Shown here in pieces: positions 35,666 to 45,769 of a DNA stretch of 64,000 nt. Position numbers and translations under genes: made by a program. Below the pieces are notes generated by a model. That model was not told the DNA's origin. It saw only the letters and a program-made list of their open reading frames with translations, and ran no database searches. Source of the DNA: Flavobacteriales bacterium (GTDB lineage: Bacteria; Bacteroidota; Bacteroidia; Flavobacteriales_C; GCA-002722245); NCBI GenBank assembly GCA_023251075.1, contig JAHEZM010000003.1:124001-188000 (forward strand). The letters run 5' to 3'. Each line of letters starts with the position of its first letter. Position 1 is the first letter of the stretch.

Positions 35666-37810
35666 TCAAATCTTCACCACCTCCCCACTCCTCAAACTCT
35701 CCAACACCTTAAACGTCACCTTGCTCACCGCATACAAATCCTCAAAACTTATCGCCGGATTTCCGCTTTTTATCGCAGTTGCAAATGCTTCAAATTCGCC
35801 TTGGAAGCCTTTATCCTGGTTTGAGTTTTTTGATTTGTTTTTAGAGGTTCCTAAGAAGATGGTTAGTTCACGAAAGTTATCCATCTGCATCGCGATGTTG
35901 GGTGCAAAAACTTCGATGTATTCTTTTGGCATTTGTCCGTTACCATGACACATGTAACAAATACTTGCAGTAGAGCCATTTTCAAAAGTAAGATTCACCA
36001 TTACATTGTCTTCGTCGGGAACTGATTTATCTTCTTTTTTAATGCAAGTAGCATATACTGTAGAAACTTTGCTTCCTGCTAAAAACATTGCTGTGTCAAC
36101 GAAATGACATAACTCACCTAAAATTCTTCCGCCACCAATTGCAGGATCTTGTATCCAGGAATTGAGCGGAATTATTCCTGCGTTAATTCTATAAATAATT
36201 CCCAGTGGCAGGTTGCCGCAAGCGGTTTTCATTTTTTTCACCAGTGGAGAAAATCTGCGATTGTAGCCTACTTGTAAAATTGGTTTTTGTGTAAGCGATT
36301 CATATTTCACTTTGATTTCTTCCAATTCATTCTCATTTATGGTGAGTGGTTTTTCTACAAAAACATGTTTGCCTTTATCGAGAGCGCGCATCACTTTTTC
36401 ACCGTGGTCGTTATGACGTGTAGTGATCAAAACCGTGTTGATGTCCTTGTGTTGAATCAACTCATTTGCATCGGTAGTGATGAATTTAAAATTGTGTTTT
36501 TTTCCTGTAGAATGTGCCGAAACTCCTGTTGCGGTACAAACGCCTGTGAAGTTGAATCCGCCTACTTTTTTGAGGTTAGGAATGATTACTCCCTTGGTGA
36601 AATTACCGGCGCCAATCAATCCCATATTGATCTCTTTGGAATTAACAGTTTGATTATTTACGGCAATGGGTTTGCGGCTATCGCTCGATGTTTCGCTGTA
36701 TTTTAAAACGATTCCGAGATAGTATTCTTTTACTTTTCCTTCAAGTAGATCGTAAGCATCCAAAGCTTTTTCGAAACCTAATTTGTGTGTGATTAATTTT
36801 TGCGGAGTTACCTTTCCTTCTTCCACCAAACCTAAAAATGCTTCGAAATTTCTTTGCTCTGTCCAGCGTACATGCGCGAATGGATAATCGATTCCTTGCT
36901 CTTCGTATTGTGCATCATATCTTCCCGGACCGTAAGCCATGCTCAGTTTCAGCTCCAATTCTTTTTTGTAATAATATTCGCGCGGAATATCCATGCCCAC
37001 CAAACCAACAATGATCACTCTTCCCTTCATGCGGCAAATTTCACCGGCATCTGCAACAGGCTGATTACTGCTCGTAGAAGCGGTAATGATAACGGCATCG
37101 ACACCTCTTCCGTCGCTGAAGTTTTTTGCAGCATTGATCAAATCGTCTGGTGCACAAACGGCATCTGCACCTAGTTCTTTCGCCAATTCTAATTTTTTAG
37201 TATCGAAATCGGTACCAATAACTTTACAGCCATTTGCTTTCAACAATTGAACAGTAATTTGTCCGAGTAAACCCATTCCAATCACTGCTACTCTTTCGCC
37301 AATCATTGGTGCAGTTTGTCTAATTCCTTGCAAAGCAATAGCCCCCACCGTCACAAAAGCAGCTTCTTCATCGCTTACTTTTTCGGGAACTTTTACCAAC
37401 AAATTTTTAGGAACATAATTGATTTCGCTGTGGTTGGCATAACCTGCACCGCCACATGCTACACGATCACCCACGGTAATTCCTGTTACATTTTTTCCTA
37501 CTTCTAAAACTTCACCCACGCAGGAATAACCCAGTGGTATGGGCGTATCTAATTTTGTAAAAACTTTTTCGAGTGTATTTTTTATGCCCTCCTGTTTCAT
37601 TTTAGTGATGACTTGCTTCACCAAATCGGGACGTGCTTGTGCTTTTCCAAGCAATGATTTTTTAGCCAAATCAACAATCATTTTTTCGGTACCTGCTGAT
37701 ACCAGAGAGGAGCGTGTTCTTATCACCACGCCGTTGTCGCCACACACAGGAGCCGGAACATCGAATAAGCCGAGCTCACCTGTTTTATATGATTGAATGA
37801 GTTGTTTCAT
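35666..37810 (-). CDS. Bi-domain oxidoreductase: zinc-type alcohol dehydrogenase fused to Gfo/Idh/MocA
   Basis: 714 residues. Residues 1-370 are an MDR/zinc-type alcohol dehydrogenase: GYSCVGEVLEVGKNVTG, VGDRVACGGAGYANH, and the Rossmann part VAVIGMGLLGQITVQLLKAN. Residues about 395-714 are a Gfo/Idh/MocA oxidoreductase: NMGLIGAGNFTKGVIIPNLK, GKHVFVEKPLTIN (E-K-P catalytic Lys) and GGGRILGELCHFVDTA. Such fusions occur in surface polysaccharide loci and are thought to act on sugar nucleotides; here no glycosyltransferases surround it. The usual structural-zinc cysteine cluster of MDRs is not obvious. Confidence 0.92.
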   Translation of the reverse strand: MKQLIQSYKTGELGLFDVPAPVCGDNGVVIRTRSSLVSAGTEKMIVDLAKKSLLGKAQARPDLVKQVITKMKQEGIKNTLEKVFTKLDTPIPLGYSCVGEVLEVGKNVTGITVGDRVACGGAGYANHSEINYVPKNLLVKVPEKVSDEEAAFVTVGAIALQGIRQTAPMIGERVAVIGMGLLGQITVQLLKANGCKVIGTDFDTKKLELAKELGADAVCAPDDLINAAKNFSDGRGVDAVIITASTSSNQPVADAGEICRMKGRVIIVGLVGMDIPREYYYKKELELKLSMAYGPGRYDAQYEEQGIDYPFAHVRWTEQRNFEAFLGLVEEGKVTPQKLITHKLGFEKALDAYDLLEGKVKEYYLGIVLKYSETSSDSRKPIAVNNQTVNSKEINMGLIGAGNFTKGVIIPNLKKVGGFNFTGVCTATGVSAHSTGKKHNFKFITTDANELIQHKDINTVLITTRHNDHGEKVMRALDKGKHVFVEKPLTINENELEEIKVKYESLTQKPILQVGYNRRFSPLVKKMKTACGNLPLGIIYRINAGIIPLNSWIQDPAIGGGRILGELCHFVDTAMFLAGSKVSTVYATCIKKEDKSVPDEDNVMVNLTFENGSTASICYMCHGNGQMPKEYIEVFAPNIAMQMDNFRELTIFLGTSKNKSKNSNQDKGFQGEFEAFATAIKSGNPAISFEDLYAVSKVTFKVLESLRSGEVVKI

Positions 37811-37855
37811 GAAAATTTTCGTTTGTGCGAATTTAACATTTTTAACGGGAAAATT

Positions 37856-38052
37856 TTAACTACAGAGGCACAGAGTTCACAGAGATGTAAATTATTGAAA
37901 TTTTCTACACGCAGACACTGCGTTTATTGGAGTGCACAGAGAGCATGACTTGAAAATAAATACCATTTTTCGAGAGTGCACTCTGTGTACTCCGCTAAGC
38001 AAGGCGTCTTTGCGTTCGTTTTTTTCTGTGCACTCTGTGCCTCCGTGGTTAA
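37856..38052. repeat. Large inverted repeat of the 'cacagag' type
   Basis: The left arm TTAACTACAGAGGCACAGAG (from 37856) is mirrored by TCTGTGCACTCTGTGCCTCC-type sequence ending at 38052; an inner pair around GAGTGCACAGAG and GTGCACTCTGTG is nested inside. A CCGCTAAG core is also present near 37992. Fragments of similar sequence appear near 41104-41132 and 47570-47590. It takes up half of the 394-bp gap before the metzincin gene; the remainder (38053-38204) shows nothing clear. Confidence 0.8.
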
Positions 38053-38204
38053 AATAGTTCCCCGAACTGTCTTTTTTTATCTTCTATTTTCTTTATATAC
38101 CAAGGTTTTTCATAAATATATTCCCTCGTGTGAAATGTATAAATGGAAAATTTCTGATTTGAATACCAAGTCTCTTATTTTCAAATTCGCTGAAACTACT
38201 TTTT

Positions 38205-40640
38205 ATGGGGAAACAAAAACTTATTCTTATTTTATTATTTGTTGTGAAATTGGGCTTAGCGCAAGACACCACAGATATAAGCTCTTCTATCGCTCCTTGG
38301 TTAACGGGAAGCAAAGAAAACATTCAATTAAATTTATTGGATGTGGTTGAAATAACCAATCCATCGTTTATTCAAAGTGATAACAGATTGGTAATTACTG
38401 CTAATTTGAAAAATCAAAAAGGAGAATTCCTGTACAAAAATTTTAATGGTGAGATCTCTGGATACATTCATTTTGAAAACGGGAAGTTGGCGTATCAAAT
38501 TCAACAAGTGAATGGAAAAATTGTAGCGATTTCCGTACCATTAAAAACTATTTTGATGGAGAAGAAAGCGAGTATTAATCCACAAACTTTAGGCGGACCA
38601 GAAGCATCGGGTGGCCGACGATTACCTATTGGAAATAATTTAACAGCGGGTGCTTTGTATTTAGAAAGTAAGCCAGGGTCTTCCAATATTTTATATCTCG
38701 ATTTCGACGGTGAAGATATAACAGGGATGGGCTATAATTTTTACAACATGGCGAACACCGGAGCTTCTGATGATGCTATTCGTGGTATTTGGGAAATAGT
38801 GTCTGCCGATTATGCTGCTTTTGATTTGAATGTTACTACCAGCAGAACATTATATGATAACGCCGATCCAACAAAACGTGGTTGGTGTATTTTTGGAAAT
38901 AATGCACTTAGTGGTGGTGCAGCAGGTCTATCATTCGTAAATGTTTTTGGAACCGGAAAAGCATCTGTTGTAAGTACAAGTGTTTTGGGTTTAGGTGCCA
39001 ATTGCGGAAATGCAGCAGCGCATGAAACCGGACACGCTCTTGGTCTGTCGCATGATGGTACAGGCTGGCCTGGACCATCGGCGGAATATTATGGCGGAAA
39101 TTCGGATTGGATACCTATTATGGGTTCTTGCTATGGAACTTACATCACCTGGAGCAAAGGAGAATATCCTGATGCCAATCAGAAACAAGATGATATTTCC
39201 ATTATTGCTCAACATGTGGGTTTTAGAAGTGATGATAATGTATTGTCGTCGGCATTGATTTTGGGTGCAGGTGATAGTATCAACTGGCAAGAAAACGGTG
39301 GAATTATTGAAACAGTAAACGATGTAGATACTTTTACTTTTGAAATGACCGCCACTGGAAATGTTCATTTATTGCTGGGTACTGCAACGGATTATACCGA
39401 TTTAGATATTGAAGCTAAATTGCTCAATAGTACTTTTTCTGTTTTGGGAACAAGCAATAAAGATCATTCCCGACAAGCAGAATTCACCATGAATTTACCA
39501 GCTGGTAAATATTATTTGTTGGTGAAAGGTGGATCAGAACCTGCTTATTTTACAACTTACAGTTCTTTCGGATACTATGAAATTACAGGCACTATAGAGA
39601 ATTACAAAAAAGCAGATTACGATGTAGTGGTGTCGAAAATTAATGGTATGAATAATTTTTGTGGTGATTTTGTAAGTGCTGATATCGAACTAAAAAATCT
39701 TGGAACAAAAACAATCAGTGGTGGTAGTGTAAATATTTATGTGGATGGAAATTTAGATACTACAATGGCTGTTTCTTCTATCGTTGCGCAAGGTACTATT
39801 GCATTCAACGGAATTAAATTTTATGCTACTGGTATACATCAAATTAAAGCAGAATACCTAGCGTTACAAGGAGTTGTAGAGCAATCGCTAAAAAACAACA
39901 ACCTGCTGAAAGAATATAATTTAAGTGCTGGGTTGGAAATGAATTTTTCTACCGATTTGCTTTCTTACACCAACAATTCAACTTTGAAATGGAATGTAAA
40001 AGATCAAAGTAACGCTTTGGTTTTTTCGTCGGATGATCTTAATGCGGTAGATGAAATTACGGTAAAAAAACAAAAATTTTGTTTGACTCCGGGTTGCTAC
40101 AATTTTGAGTTGAGCGGAAATTTCAATTTGTGTTCAACCAACTATAATGCGTATAACAATGGCACTACTTATTGGGGTGGAGATATTGTGGCGTATCAGG
40201 GTAAAGTGTATAAAGCAAAATGGTGGACTCAAAAAGTGCCTACCGCCAGTGATTGGGAAAATATTGGTACTTGCAACGGAGGAACTTATTTTGCAGAGAT
40301 GGAAAATATAGATGAAAGTACTTTGGTTTACAACACTACTTCTTCACAATTTTCAAGCATTGTTACAAAGCAATTTTGTGTGAACAATACAACTTCTGCT
40401 CACGAAATTTCCTCTGCTGATATTAAAATTTATCCTAATCCAGTAAATGATATTTTAAACATTTCTGCTTCTCAAAATATTTCTAAAATTGTGGTGACTG
40501 ATATGTCGGGAAAATTAATTCATGTTTCCATACTTTCTGGAAATACTTTACAAATTAATGTTTCTGATTATAGCGAAGGAATTTATTTGTTGCAAGTAAC
40601 TACAGAAACATCGCAAAGCAATTTGAAATTTATTAAATAG
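38205..40640 (+). CDS. T9SS-secreted metzincin-type metalloprotease with chitin-binding module
   Basis: 811 residues. The signal peptide ends VKLGLAQ. The zinc motif HETGHALGLSH (H273, E274, H277, H283) and a Met-turn candidate in WIPIMGSCY define a metzincin (reprolysin-like) catalytic domain, preceded by a propeptide. Next come a PPC-like domain (about residues 350-465), a CARDB-like domain (about 475-570) and a CBM5/12-type chitin-binding module (YWGGDIVAYQGKVYKAKWWT). The type A T9SS tail starts with IKIYPNPVNDILNISAS. Probably degrades protein on or near chitinous particles. Starts at ATG 38205 after a repeat-rich gap. Confidence 0.93.
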   Translation: MGKQKLILILLFVVKLGLAQDTTDISSSIAPWLTGSKENIQLNLLDVVEITNPSFIQSDNRLVITANLKNQKGEFLYKNFNGEISGYIHFENGKLAYQIQQVNGKIVAISVPLKTILMEKKASINPQTLGGPEASGGRRLPIGNNLTAGALYLESKPGSSNILYLDFDGEDITGMGYNFYNMANTGASDDAIRGIWEIVSADYAAFDLNVTTSRTLYDNADPTKRGWCIFGNNALSGGAAGLSFVNVFGTGKASVVSTSVLGLGANCGNAAAHETGHALGLSHDGTGWPGPSAEYYGGNSDWIPIMGSCYGTYITWSKGEYPDANQKQDDISIIAQHVGFRSDDNVLSSALILGAGDSINWQENGGIIETVNDVDTFTFEMTATGNVHLLLGTATDYTDLDIEAKLLNSTFSVLGTSNKDHSRQAEFTMNLPAGKYYLLVKGGSEPAYFTTYSSFGYYEITGTIENYKKADYDVVVSKINGMNNFCGDFVSADIELKNLGTKTISGGSVNIYVDGNLDTTMAVSSIVAQGTIAFNGIKFYATGIHQIKAEYLALQGVVEQSLKNNNLLKEYNLSAGLEMNFSTDLLSYTNNSTLKWNVKDQSNALVFSSDDLNAVDEITVKKQKFCLTPGCYNFELSGNFNLCSTNYNAYNNGTTYWGGDIVAYQGKVYKAKWWTQKVPTASDWENIGTCNGGTYFAEMENIDESTLVYNTTSSQFSSIVTKQFCVNNTTSAHEISSADIKIYPNPVNDILNISASQNISKIVVTDMSGKLIHVSILSGNTLQINVSDYSEGIYLLQVTTETSQSNLKFIK

Positions 40641-40700
40641 GATAAATCACTGTGCTCGTTTTTTATATCTTTATTCAAAACCATTTAATTAAAGATAAAA

Positions 40701-41072
40701 ATGAGTGCAGCAACTATTTTAATATTATTGGCTATTGGTTTGGTGGCTGGTGTTTTAAGCGGAATGATAGGTATTGGTGGTGGGATTGTGATGGTGCCGG
40801 CTATGGTTTATTTTTTGGGTTTAGATCAGCACACTGCCCAAGGAACTAGTTTAGCGATGATGCTTTTGCCAGTTGGAATTTTAGGTGTGTATAACTACTA
40901 CAATCAAGGTAATGTAGAAGTAAAACATGCCTTGGTTTTAGCCATTACTTTTGTGGTGGGCGGATACTTTGGTTCTAAATATTCTTTATCGGTGGATCAA
41001 TCTTTACTTAAGAAAATATTTGGCGGTATTATGATGTTGGTAGCCCTTAAAATGATCTTCTTCGATAAATAA
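40701..41072 (+). CDS. Half-size TSUP (TauE/SafE) family permease
   Basis: 123 residues with four TM helices. AIGLVAGVLSGMIGIGGGIV is the family's first-repeat signature (GxxxGxxGxGGG), and DQHTAQGTSLAMMLLPVG completes it. TSUP transporters (sulfite, sulfonate and organic anion export) usually have two such repeats of about 120 residues. Only one is encoded here, so it probably works as a dimer. The 61-bp gap to the metzincin gene suggests a separate transcript. Confidence 0.9.
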   Translation: MSAATILILLAIGLVAGVLSGMIGIGGGIVMVPAMVYFLGLDQHTAQGTSLAMMLLPVGILGVYNYYNQGNVEVKHALVLAITFVVGGYFGSKYSLSVDQSLLKKIFGGIMMLVALKMIFFDK

Positions 41073-41322
41073 TTTTTTTCTTCAGGCAACGAACTCTTTT
41101 CTTTTTGTCTTTGTGTTCACGGGACTATTTTAGATTGTGTTTTTTCATGTTTTATTTCTGAAATAATTTGGCTTTGGATGGTTGGGTAGTGTTTACGTAA
41201 CTAATTCAAAATCAAATTAATATGTTAATTGTTTCTATATACGGAAAGTAATTTATTTTACTTTTTGTTTTTCGGTACAAGGGCTTTAGGGGTATATTTA
41301 TTTATAATCATATTAACGGGGT
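41073..41322. other. Gene-free spacer with fragment of 'cacagag'-type repeat
   Basis: The stretch TTTGTGTTCACGGGACTATTTTA near 41110-41133 resembles, in reverse, AAAATAGTTCCCCGAA next to the 37856-38052 element. Otherwise AT-rich with no strong hairpin and no open frame. It should hold the promoter of the large gene at 41323, but no clear TAnnTTTG is seen. Confidence 0.4.
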
Positions 41323-44300
41323 ATGAAAAGGGGGAATTTTTTAAAACATCTTTTTAGCATTGTTATGCTGTGTTTTTTATGCAGCTACAATGTGTACGCA
41401 GTTCACGTTTTCGGAGGTGAATTGGAAGCTAACTGTACGGGTGGTGGTAACTATAATTTCAAATTAACATTGTATGTAGATTGTTCGCGGGTTGCTGGTA
41501 TGCCAGTAACAGAGAAATTTGATGTGTACGATGTGAATAATGTTTTAGTGAAATCGGTTACACTAAATATGCTAACGCGTGATACTCTTCCTGTAATTGC
41601 TAACGTATGCGCACAAGCTGCTGCCGGAACCTGCGTGGGAAGGGTAGTGCTTACGGGTACAGATGTATTGCCCGCTGTGGTAGGTGGATATACTTTAGCT
41701 TATACTAGTTGCTGTAGAAATTCAAACATTTCTAATTTGGTTAACCCTGGTTCTACTTCTCAAATTTATATTTTAAAACTTCCTGGTAGTGATGTAGTGA
41801 ATACTTGTAATTCAGCTGCAAAATTTACCAGTTTACCTCCTTCAGAAATTTGTACGAATATGGCTATGTCGGTTGATTTTTCTGCCACTGATGCCGATGG
41901 TGATCTATTGAAATACCGATTGGTGAATCCATTGGGAGATGCCAATGGAGCAACTACTCAACCACCCAATCCTAAAGTTACTTTTTCTAATTCTTATTCT
42001 TATACCAATCCATTGGGCTCATCTATTCAAATCGATAGTTTAACCGGAATCATTACCGGTACTCCTAAAACAATTGGTTTGTATGTAATTGGGGTGGAAG
42101 TAGAGGAGTGGAGAAACGGAAAAAAAATTGGATCAAAGATTCGTGATTTCACTTATACTATTGTTGCTTGTTCTCCTCAACTGTCTACTAATAATCCAAC
42201 GGTTTCTACCTGTGCCAATTTACCTGTTCAATTTGATTATACTTTTGCAGGCGCATTAAAAGCCGGAACTACACCCAAATGGAATTTTGGTGATCCTGCT
42301 TCGGGCGCAAATAATATAGCTAACATTAAAAACCCTACACATCAGTATACCGCATTGGGAACTTATTATGCTACAGTAGAAATTAAAGATTTTTGCGACA
42401 ATACATTAAATGATACAGTGCGTGTAGATATTGTTGAAACCAAAGCGAATGTGCAGGCTGGCGGACCTTATTGCAAAGGTGATATGGTTACTCTTACCAG
42501 TAGTGATGCAGGCTGTACACAAATGACTTATTATGCTGATGCCACCACCGCTACTGTTTTAACTACAGGTTGTACACACACCTTTACATTGAATACTGAT
42601 TCGCAATGTGTGTATTTTGAACCCTTCGTTGATCCAACAGTAAGAACAGTAGGTGCAAATGGTTTTCAATCCTGGGGAACTGATGTTACCAACGCTGCAA
42701 CTTTTGATGCTGTTGTGCCTTTAACCATCGATGGTTTTATGGTAAATGGTGATCAGTATTGGAATGGTTGTACACCTTTTGCTGCCACTATTTCGGTGAT
42801 GAAAGGTGGACAAACTATTGCCGGACCAGTGAATAAAACCATTGGTTGTGATGGTTCTGTGGCTACTACTATTTCTGGTTTGAATTTTAAAGTTCCTGTG
42901 GGTACCGGATATTCATTAAAAATTACGGGAGCTACTTTAAAGCCAACTACAGGAAGCACAGTAAATAGTCAGCTTGGTTTGATTAAAGTAAACGATTCAG
43001 GCCCTTTTTACAACATCAAAGTTTCATCAGATCAGAAGTGTGCGAAACGTGAAAAAATTTGTGTGAAAAGCGATTGTCCTTGTCCCGATACTTCATTGAA
43101 ATTTCCTGCTGCCATTTGTTCCAACGTAGATTTTGATTTGGCTACTTTAAAAACAAATACAACTTCTCCGGGTACCTGGAGCATAGTTCAAAAACCTAGC
43201 GGAAATAATTCAGCATTAATTACAGGAACAAAGTTTAATGCGAATAAAAATGGAGATGGCGGACAATACAAATTATTGTATAAGATAAGTGGTGGTCCTT
43301 TTCCTAATTGTATCGATTCCAATATTCGTTATATCACAGTAAATAAAAAAGACACTGCGAAGATCACCAGAAATCAAGGTCCGTTTTGTTTATCCGATGG
43401 AGTACAAAATTTGAAAAAAGAAATTATTTCTTCTGCCGGAGTATGGAGTGGAAATGGAATTACAGATGTGAATGCAGGAAAATTTGATCCGCTGATTGCC
43501 GGTGTGGGTGCACATAAAATAACTTATACCACTTCAGGAGTTTGTTCGGTAAATGATACTATTACGATTGTAGTTGTATCGCAAAAATTTTCCAATATTA
43601 CCACTCCTGATACGTCAGTTTGCAGAAATGCTGTAAATTTTAAAATCCGCTTGAGTACCAATTCAACTGCAGGTGGGTTGTGGGTTTCATCACCCACAGG
43701 AATGGTGAATGTGAATGGAAATTTTCAACCACAAAACGGAGTAGCGGGTAATTCTTATAAAGTGTATTATGTTTTGCAGGGGGCTACTTTAGCTTGTAGT
43801 GCAATCGACAGTGTTACGATCACTTTGAATCCAATTGATACTGCTAAAATTACTTTGCATCAAGGTCCGTTTTGTATTGCTGGCGGAACACAAAATTTAC
43901 AACTCGAAAATATTTCTCATACTGGTGTGTGGAGTGGTAACGGAATAACGAATACTGCAACAGGTATATTTAATCCGGCAACTGCTGGGGCTGGTTTGCA
44001 TGTAATTACTTATACTACAGACGGTAGCTGTAAGGTGCAAGATACTGTTCAAATTACAGTGAAAGCAAAAATGATTTCTTCTATTCTTACCAATGATACA
44101 ACGGTGTGTAAAAACACTTCAAATTTTTCTATTCGCTTATCTAATAATTCCAATTCAGGAGGTGTTTGGTTAAATGGATTAACTTCTGCAACTGCTGTTT
44201 TTAATCCTACCATTTCAGCCAGCGGAAGTTATAAATTGTATTATGCAGTACAAGGATTAACATTGGCATGTAGTGCGGTAGATAGTGTTGCTGTAACTGT

Positions 44301-45570
44301 AAAAGATAATGCGGATGCATCATTGGTAACTCCAGCAAAAATCGATTTTTGTCCGGGAGATACAGGTGTAACTATTCATCCTACTATTCACCCTGCTAAA
44401 GGATTGTGGTGGAGTGTTCCATCGGGTTTAGTGAATTCTTCTGGTAAATTTAATCCTGCTACTATGGCTGCCGGAAAAGCGAAAGTGTATTATGGAATTG
44501 CAGGAATGTGTGGCGACACAAGCAATATTGAATTCACTATGCATTCGAAAAAAAATCCAAAAATTACTGCATTCGGACCATTGTGCAAAAGTGCAACGGC
44601 AATAACGATGCAATCGGTTGATGTTGGTTCATGGTCGGTTGATGGCATTTCTCAAAATGCATCTTTTCTTCCTGCCGACTTCACCCCTGGATGGCATAAA
44701 GTAAAATTGAATATCAATGATTTTTGTCCTGTGGTGGATTCTATTCAGGTGGAAGTAAAAGATATTCCTTCTACTCGTTTTACCGCTGATACTTTTTCGG
44801 GCTGTATTCCTTTGGTGGTGAATTTTGATGATGGATCGGATTCAACAGCAATTACTAGTAGTTGGTTGATTGTGCAGAATAATAAAGTGAAGGATTCTAT
44901 AGTTGCCAAACCCAATATGCAATACAATTTTTCAGTACCAGGATGTTACGATGTGGTTTTAAAAAATCAATATGCTTACGGTTGTGAAAGTAAATTTCAA
45001 ATGCCCAGTCAGATTTGTGTAGAGGGCCGACCAAAAGCAAATTTTGAGTTTTTAGATTTACCGAAATCAATTGAAGATCCAACCGTTAATATTCAAAATT
45101 TATCGAGTGATGCTTTCAAATACTGTTGGTTAATGCCAGAAGGAAGACCAGACACCAGTTCTTTGGAAAATCCTTATGTAAGTTATTTGCCAGCGCGACA
45201 AGATACTTTTCAAGTTACTCTGGTAGCAAGTAATAGTTGGTGCGGAGATACCATTACCAAAGACATTATTTTTCGCGATGTGTTTAATGTTTATACTCCT
45301 AATGCTTTTTCTCCTAATGGAGATGGAAAAAATGATGTGTTTCTTCCTTTGGGCAGAAATATGGTGAGTGATCATTATGAGTTTTTAGTGTTTAACCGAT
45401 GGGGAGAATTGATTTATCGTTCAATGAATCCGGGAGAAGGGTGGAATGGTAAACGTGATAATGATATGCGTGATGCGCAAATAGATGTTTATGTATGGAA
45501 ATTAGTTGCCTTGGATCAGTATAAAAATAAGAAGGAAGAATTTCATGGAATTATAACCTTAGTGAGGTAA
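41323..45570 (+). CDS. Giant T9SS-secreted protein with PKD-like domains and CHU_C tail
   Basis: 1415 residues. The signal peptide ends SYNVYAVH. The N-terminal domain (residues 28-280) starts HVFGGELEANCTGGGNYNFK and is Cys-containing, typical of large gliding-bacteria surface proteins. A PKD-like domain follows (PKWNFGDPASGANN, YTALGTYYATVEI). From residue 677 a 162-residue two-module unit (DTAKITRNQGPFC...) is repeated from 839 (DTAKITLHQGPFC...). Later come PKD-like modules (SFSVPGCYDVVLKNQYAYGC-like) and the type B sorting domain VYTPNAFSPNGDGKNDVF ... FNRWGELIYRS. Likely a cell-surface adhesin. No enzymatic motif. Confidence 0.9.
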   Translation: MKRGNFLKHLFSIVMLCFLCSYNVYAVHVFGGELEANCTGGGNYNFKLTLYVDCSRVAGMPVTEKFDVYDVNNVLVKSVTLNMLTRDTLPVIANVCAQAAAGTCVGRVVLTGTDVLPAVVGGYTLAYTSCCRNSNISNLVNPGSTSQIYILKLPGSDVVNTCNSAAKFTSLPPSEICTNMAMSVDFSATDADGDLLKYRLVNPLGDANGATTQPPNPKVTFSNSYSYTNPLGSSIQIDSLTGIITGTPKTIGLYVIGVEVEEWRNGKKIGSKIRDFTYTIVACSPQLSTNNPTVSTCANLPVQFDYTFAGALKAGTTPKWNFGDPASGANNIANIKNPTHQYTALGTYYATVEIKDFCDNTLNDTVRVDIVETKANVQAGGPYCKGDMVTLTSSDAGCTQMTYYADATTATVLTTGCTHTFTLNTDSQCVYFEPFVDPTVRTVGANGFQSWGTDVTNAATFDAVVPLTIDGFMVNGDQYWNGCTPFAATISVMKGGQTIAGPVNKTIGCDGSVATTISGLNFKVPVGTGYSLKITGATLKPTTGSTVNSQLGLIKVNDSGPFYNIKVSSDQKCAKREKICVKSDCPCPDTSLKFPAAICSNVDFDLATLKTNTTSPGTWSIVQKPSGNNSALITGTKFNANKNGDGGQYKLLYKISGGPFPNCIDSNIRYITVNKKDTAKITRNQGPFCLSDGVQNLKKEIISSAGVWSGNGITDVNAGKFDPLIAGVGAHKITYTTSGVCSVNDTITIVVVSQKFSNITTPDTSVCRNAVNFKIRLSTNSTAGGLWVSSPTGMVNVNGNFQPQNGVAGNSYKVYYVLQGATLACSAIDSVTITLNPIDTAKITLHQGPFCIAGGTQNLQLENISHTGVWSGNGITNTATGIFNPATAGAGLHVITYTTDGSCKVQDTVQITVKAKMISSILTNDTTVCKNTSNFSIRLSNNSNSGGVWLNGLTSATAVFNPTISASGSYKLYYAVQGLTLACSAVDSVAVTVKDNADASLVTPAKIDFCPGDTGVTIHPTIHPAKGLWWSVPSGLVNSSGKFNPATMAAGKAKVYYGIAGMCGDTSNIEFTMHSKKNPKITAFGPLCKSATAITMQSVDVGSWSVDGISQNASFLPADFTPGWHKVKLNINDFCPVVDSIQVEVKDIPSTRFTADTFSGCIPLVVNFDDGSDSTAITSSWLIVQNNKVKDSIVAKPNMQYNFSVPGCYDVVLKNQYAYGCESKFQMPSQICVEGRPKANFEFLDLPKSIEDPTVNIQNLSSDAFKYCWLMPEGRPDTSSLENPYVSYLPARQDTFQVTLVASNSWCGDTITKDIIFRDVFNVYTPNAFSPNGDGKNDVFLPLGRNMVSDHYEFLVFNRWGELIYRSMNPGEGWNGKRDNDMRDAQIDVYVWKLVALDQYKNKKEEFHGIITLVR

Positions 45571-45769
45571 CAGATCGTTAGTAATAATCTTTTTTGTTGT
45601 TAGAATACCAAGGAGTCCAGAGATTCAGCGTTGTTTTTCAAATGGTAATAATTCGATTTTTTTGATTTGAAATATTTAGATTTTGTGTCGATTTTTATTA
45701 CTCTCAAGGAAAATAAAATATTGCCGTCCGTGATATTTTATGCATCTAATAGTAGTAGTACCTGTTTGG

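Noticed and set aside
37976-38350. 124-residue plus-strand frame across the 'cacagag' repeat
   Set aside because: It runs through repeat DNA into the metzincin start in another frame; no domain pattern.
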